A stretch of DNA of 64,000 nt from Brachionus rotundiformis. Lineage: Eukaryota > Rotifera > Eurotatoria > Ploima > Brachionidae. The position numbers and the translations under genes were made by a program. The notes under the pieces were generated by a model. It saw only the letters and a list, made by a program, of their open reading frames with translations, was not told the DNA's origin and did no database searches. Shown piece after piece: positions 59,709 to 64,000 of the stretch. The stretch spans positions 2,536,039 to 2,600,038 of the forward strand of contig JAESIW010000180.1 of assembly GCA_016802295.1 (NCBI GenBank). The letters are read 5' to 3'. Within the stretch, counting starts at the first letter, position 1. Each line of letters starts with the position of its first letter.

Positions 59709-62700
59709 TATTAAACAAGATGAATTGTTTGAACATTATTTAATGTTTGTTTATAGATAATTCTAATTATTATACAGAGCTAAAATTTGGTATAAAAATG
59801 AAAATAAGAAGAAACACAAAGAGCGAAATATTTTTTTTTATATTATAATAATATTTAGCTTGCAAATAGTTGCAAGCTCAGCATTCTTGAATTATGAACA
59901 TATACGTGTAGCTGAGTATTAGTTTTGGTTTTAAAAAAGGGCCTGAAAAACTATGCAAACTTATTTTAATCGGATGAATGCATAATTAGATAAGAGATGG
60001 GTGCAAACGGAACTTTCTCTGAGATAGAATTAGAAGCCAAATTTAGAGTTCTTAGACAAAAAAATTTATTTATGTTTTTGTTTTTTAAATATTTGAAAAG
60101 TTGATTTTAACCTTTTAAGTCTCTCAAACTATTCGTTCTTATAATGTTATGTCAAATATCAAAAATAAATATATTTTGTTCTCTTATGATAAAAAAATTT
60201 GTCAGCTATTTTTATTATACCTATTGTTAATATCAAAGTCCCTCAGAGTTTCTTGAAATTCGGATTATTATTTAAAGGTAAGAACTTAAGAAGAGAAACA
60301 GTAAAATAATAGATTGATTATTAGACTAATAAGTACTCATTTCTCATGAGAGCTTATTTATCTAATAAAATTTTCAACATTCTCGAACAAATATTTAAAA
60401 ATTAGCTTAAATTTAATTTACTTAGATGATTTAATTATTCAGTTCTATTAAAGTCAAAATGAAACTTAATTTTATTTTCTATTACGCGAAAAAAAATTGC
60501 TTTTTGACATAAAGTAATAATTCCAAATTTAAAAAATAAATTTACTGAACTTTTTTATACAAATCGATCATTCATTTAACTCCTAGAATTCCTAAAAGCT
60601 CTCATTTAACAAAGAATTTTTATTTATGTTTATGATGATTAAGAAAATTCAAATAAAAACTTGATTAATTTGCATTAAAATAGTATACTTTTTTTATTGT
60701 AATTTAAAATAGGAAATTTTTATAAATTTACATTTGAGTGTTTTTTGAGTCATATGATATCTTCTTCTAATGATCAATTTTGGATTTAGTACAAGACCTC
60801 TTAAAAACTGTTTCAATAATCCTCGATGAAAATCAATAAAAAATATAAACTATGAATAAATTATTCTATAGTTTTATATTTTCAAGAACTAAAAAAAATT
60901 AAAAAAAAGTTCATTTGTTATCTAATTTTAAAACAAAAACTTGCTTCATAAAGTGTGCTAGAAAGGTTGAAAGAACGATATTTTTAGAAATGATAATAAC
61001 CGATTTTTTTTCAAAATTTAAAAATGTTTTACGTGTTTTTCCATTATAATAATAAATATTATCACTGTTTAAAGCAACCAAAGTCGTCAAGCAAACCTAA
61101 CCATAAAAAATTTCAATAAATAATTAAGTTGTTCATTAATGTTTGTGTGCTAATTATACATTGGTTATTTATTAAAGGTTGAAAATTAAGTTAAATTAAC
61201 TAAAATGGTAATTAGTCAAGAGTTAATTTTTGATATATTGGTTAATAAAATAATTAATAATTTAGCATGCTACCCTTAAAGTCACATTAAATCGAAAACA
61301 ACAATGAAAACATGAGACACCAAGCTTTTCATTTATTACTCAATCAAATTCTAAAATTTAATTTAACCTTCTATTTTATTATTATCGCCTAATAATAATA
61401 ATCTGAATAATTTTTTGAAATTGATTTTAAAGTTGACTTTTTTTCAAAAAGTTATTACATAACAATTCCACTGTTCCGAAATTTCGAGTCTAAAGGTAAA
61501 TTAATAATCAAATAAAAACAATTAAAGTATAAATTTGATTGCTTAGTTTTTAAGTAAAGAATTATATAATTAGATTAAGTTACGTCTTTAAAAGAGTCCT
61601 GTTTAATTCTGGATTCAGAAACAATAATTATAAATAATTTAAAAAAGTGAAATTTTTATTTGAAATAAAAAAATCCTCTTTTAGTTAATATTTTAAAAAA
61701 TCTAATAAATTTTATCTTGTGCATCCTGATTTTCGAGTAACATGATTTTAAAACTATTTGATAAAAAAATTATAATTTAAAAAGGAATAAAAGATTGTAA
61801 AAAAAATTCTTTTTTTTATGAGACGATAATTTACAAATAAATTATACATTTTTGATAGTTCATACTATTAGTTAGTTTTTATTTTAAAGTTCGTTTTAGA
61901 AGTTTTTCTTTAGAAATATGTATTTTTGACTTACTTAATTACTTTTTTCGTCATTAATTCTCATATTGAATAAAAAAATAAAATTTCCGAATTCTCGTCC
62001 AAAATTAGAAATACAAATTTAATTTAAATTACCTTTTAAAATAAAAGATTTTAGCTAATTAATTTTTATACTTTTTAAAATTGAGATCCAACAAAATATT
62101 GTTTGTTGTTTAGCCTAAAATTTTTAAACAATCAACTTATTTATTATTTTAATTCTAACGTGATGATGAAGTTTTAATGGAAAAAAATATGTTATTATAA
62201 AAGATCTAAACTCACATTTTTAGCACAAGGCAAAAATAAAGGCTTCCTTAAAGGCTTAATACTAAATAAAGTCGACTAATATAACACTTTATTCCTCGTA
62301 GCTAATTAATATTTTTAAACATTATAATTGAATTTCTGGATGAAAATACAAAAATCAGATGGTTTTAAAAATTATTTAAATATGATAGAAGTTAAATGAA
62401 GTTGAATAAATAAGTGCAAATTTTAATAAGAAGCGTTTAAAAATTATGGATTTTGATAAAATGTTAAAAATTACTTGATTCAAAAAATGTTACGCAATTC
62501 AATCAAAGATAAAACTTAAAATAATTCTTATTTAATTGCCTAGATTTTATTCATGACATAAAAATTTAAATAAAATAAAAATTTCATAATAGATGTTTTT
62601 ATCTAAAATCTCCCAATGCGTTTAGCCTTATCTGATTTAAACTTTAATAACTTTTTAACAAAGAGAATTTTGCTGGTTTGAAGGCATTGATTGCTTTGAT

Positions 62701-63120
62701 ATCAGCTGTGTTGAATGACAAAATGTAAAAAAAATATCGATTAAATTTTTTCTCAAAACTATGAAATTATAAATTTTTGTTTGAGAAAAATTTTAGGAAA
62801 TTTTAGTTAATTTTAAAATTGAATCCCAATGAATTTTATCAATTTTGTTCTAATAAATAATTGAAGAATAATCAAAAGTTTTATTTTAAGGTATCTTTTA
62901 GCAACTAGAATTAAATGAATAACTCACTTAAAATTTACTAAACATAATTATAGGAAATTCAGGTATTTTAATGATGAAATATTTGATCATGAGTAAGTTT
63001 GATTTTTGATTCATGAGTAAGCCTGTTAAATAATCAAAGCTTCAAAATATTTTTAATTAGATTTTAGTTGAAGTTTTTTTTATTCTTTTAGCATCAATAC
63101 TAAAAAAATAGCAAGCGTTT
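59709..63120. other. Gene-free AT-rich region upstream of furry
   Basis: About 3.4 kb without a supported gene on either strand. Should contain the furry promoter and 5' UTR at its left end. No distinct regulatory element identified. Confidence 0.5.
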
Positions 63121-63205
63121 AGATGTTTTACGAAAAATTACGTAAAATACCGTAAATTAACTATATTTTACCACATTTTACGTAAATTAACGTAAAATTC
63201 GAAAA
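63121..63205. repeat. Short ACGTAAA-type repeat cluster beside the palindrome
   Basis: Several TTACG/CGTAAA motifs in direct and inverted order, for example TTTTACGAAAAATTACGTAA near 63126 and CGTAAATTAACGTAAAATTC near 63181. Similar motifs occur at the ends of the adjacent palindrome. Confidence 0.55.
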
Positions 63206-63225
63206 GGGAAAAAGAAGTATTTTAG

Positions 63226-63523
63226 GAAAAATTGCGTAAATTTTCAGGATTTTAAGAGAATTTTGGTAAATTAAAAACCAATTCAAAATTCAAAATTTTT
63301 TTAAAAAATGTCTTTTTTTCCAAAAATCGAAAAATTTAAGACAGTTTTTTTTTTCATAAATTGGTCAAAAAAATAGTTATTTTTAAATTGTTACAAAAAA
63401 AGTTTTCATAAATTTTCTATTTTTGGAAAAAAAAAGGCATTTTTTCAAAAAATTTTGAATTTTGAATTGGTTTTTAATTTTACCAAAATTCTCTCAAAAT
63501 CCTGAAAATTTACGTAATTTTTC
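63226..63523. repeat. Large near-perfect palindrome (foldback element)
   Basis: Left arm 63226-63345 and right arm 63402-63523 are inverted copies with few differences; the spacer is about 55 bases. Landmarks: GTAAATTTTCAGGATTTTAA and GAGAATTTTGGTAAATTAAA on the left, matched by TTTTACCAAAATTCTCTCAA and AATCCTGAAAATTTACGTAA on the right. Probably a foldback or MITE-type element; no coding capacity. Confidence 0.9.
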
Positions 63524-64000
63524 GTTAAATACTGTTATCAAATCACCACTGTATATTGTAAATATTTATTTTTCAAATCAGTCGTATTATGTTTGCGTAA
63601 ATTTCATAGAAATTAATAGAATTGATCAAAAGAATATGACAGAACTGTTTTCTATACAGATAATATGTTATATTTGCAATATCATAAAAATGAGTATTCA
63701 TTTTATATAATTTTAATAAAATTTAAATTTCTCTAAATAAAAGTATCATTTAATTAATATCTCAAAATAATTATTGAAATGAATCCTATCTTTTAGACCC
63801 TTAAATCAATGAAATAGAAATGTAGTTGAAAAAACTTAGTTTAGAAAATAAAAAAGATAAAATAACATTATAATTAGAAAATTAATTAAATTTAAAGGCT
63901 ATTCAAATAATCACAAAATTTAATTTTCTCTAAAAAAATTGATTTTGTGTATAAAAATTGTCTTGAACATCTTTCTCGGCTATGTTAATAAATTTTCATT
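63524..64000. other. AT-rich end of window, no feature seen
   Basis: No gene, RNA or repeat recognised. Confidence 0.5.

Noticed and set aside
63462..63710. Plus-strand 82-codon frame
   Set aside because: It starts inside the palindrome and has no protein-like features beyond AT bias.
1..64000. CRISPR arrays, operons with ribosome binding sites, phage or bacterial defence systems
   Set aside because: The window is eukaryotic nuclear DNA with spliceosomal introns; no regularly spaced repeats of that kind occur.

Overview
The window is nuclear DNA from an invertebrate animal. It is strongly AT-rich. Most introns are 45 to 80 bases with clean GT...AG ends, and long noncoding AT-rich stretches lie between the genes. 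Animal-specific genes (complexin, ADAM10, two Bar-class homeobox genes, furry, a centrosomin-type protein, the ciliary protein CFAP58) rule out a fungus or protist. CFAP58 argues against a nematode. A small-intron spiralian, for example a monogonont rotifer, is my best guess. That is an inference from composition and gene structure, not a proven placement.

Layout. 1-888 (+): 3' part of endophilin B. 2630-6063 (+): ADAM10/kuzbanian. 6144-8627 (-): METTL3, tail to tail with ADAM10. 8900-9271 (-): SRP14. 9981-10961 (-): an intronless orphan 7TM receptor. 11815-19858 (-): an 18-exon centrosomin/CDK5RAP2-like coiled-coil protein with a CM1 motif. 20506-21687: a 5'-truncated LINE between 137-bp direct repeats. 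24359-25573 (-) and 29815-30555 (-): two Bar-class homeobox genes. 31.7-33.5 kb: a patchwork of TE-like remnants and a broken duplicate of the second homeobox gene's 3' end. 34002-36585 (+): CFAP58. 36.7-42.4 kb: a transposon graveyard with a decayed Helitron, a possible Tc1/mariner helix-turn-helix and a two-module repeat present twice in opposite order. 43019-43824 (-): complexin. 46859-59708 (-): furry, about 3756 residues, with one coding exon of about 8.9 kb. 59.7-64 kb: no gene; a large near-perfect palindrome at 63226-63523.

The genes do not form a pathway. They are unrelated housekeeping, developmental and neuronal genes. The multi-exon models were built by hand from splice signals. 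In each complete gene every exon junction keeps frame and the total length divides by three, so I trust them well. I found no bacterial-type system, CRISPR array, rRNA or convincing tRNA. The most unusual items are the LINE insertion with a 137-bp duplication, the duplicated 3' end of a Bar-class gene with its coding remnant, the palindrome at 63.2-63.5 kb, the mosaic repeat modules around the Helitron, and the arginine/serine-rich tract in the second Bar-class protein.
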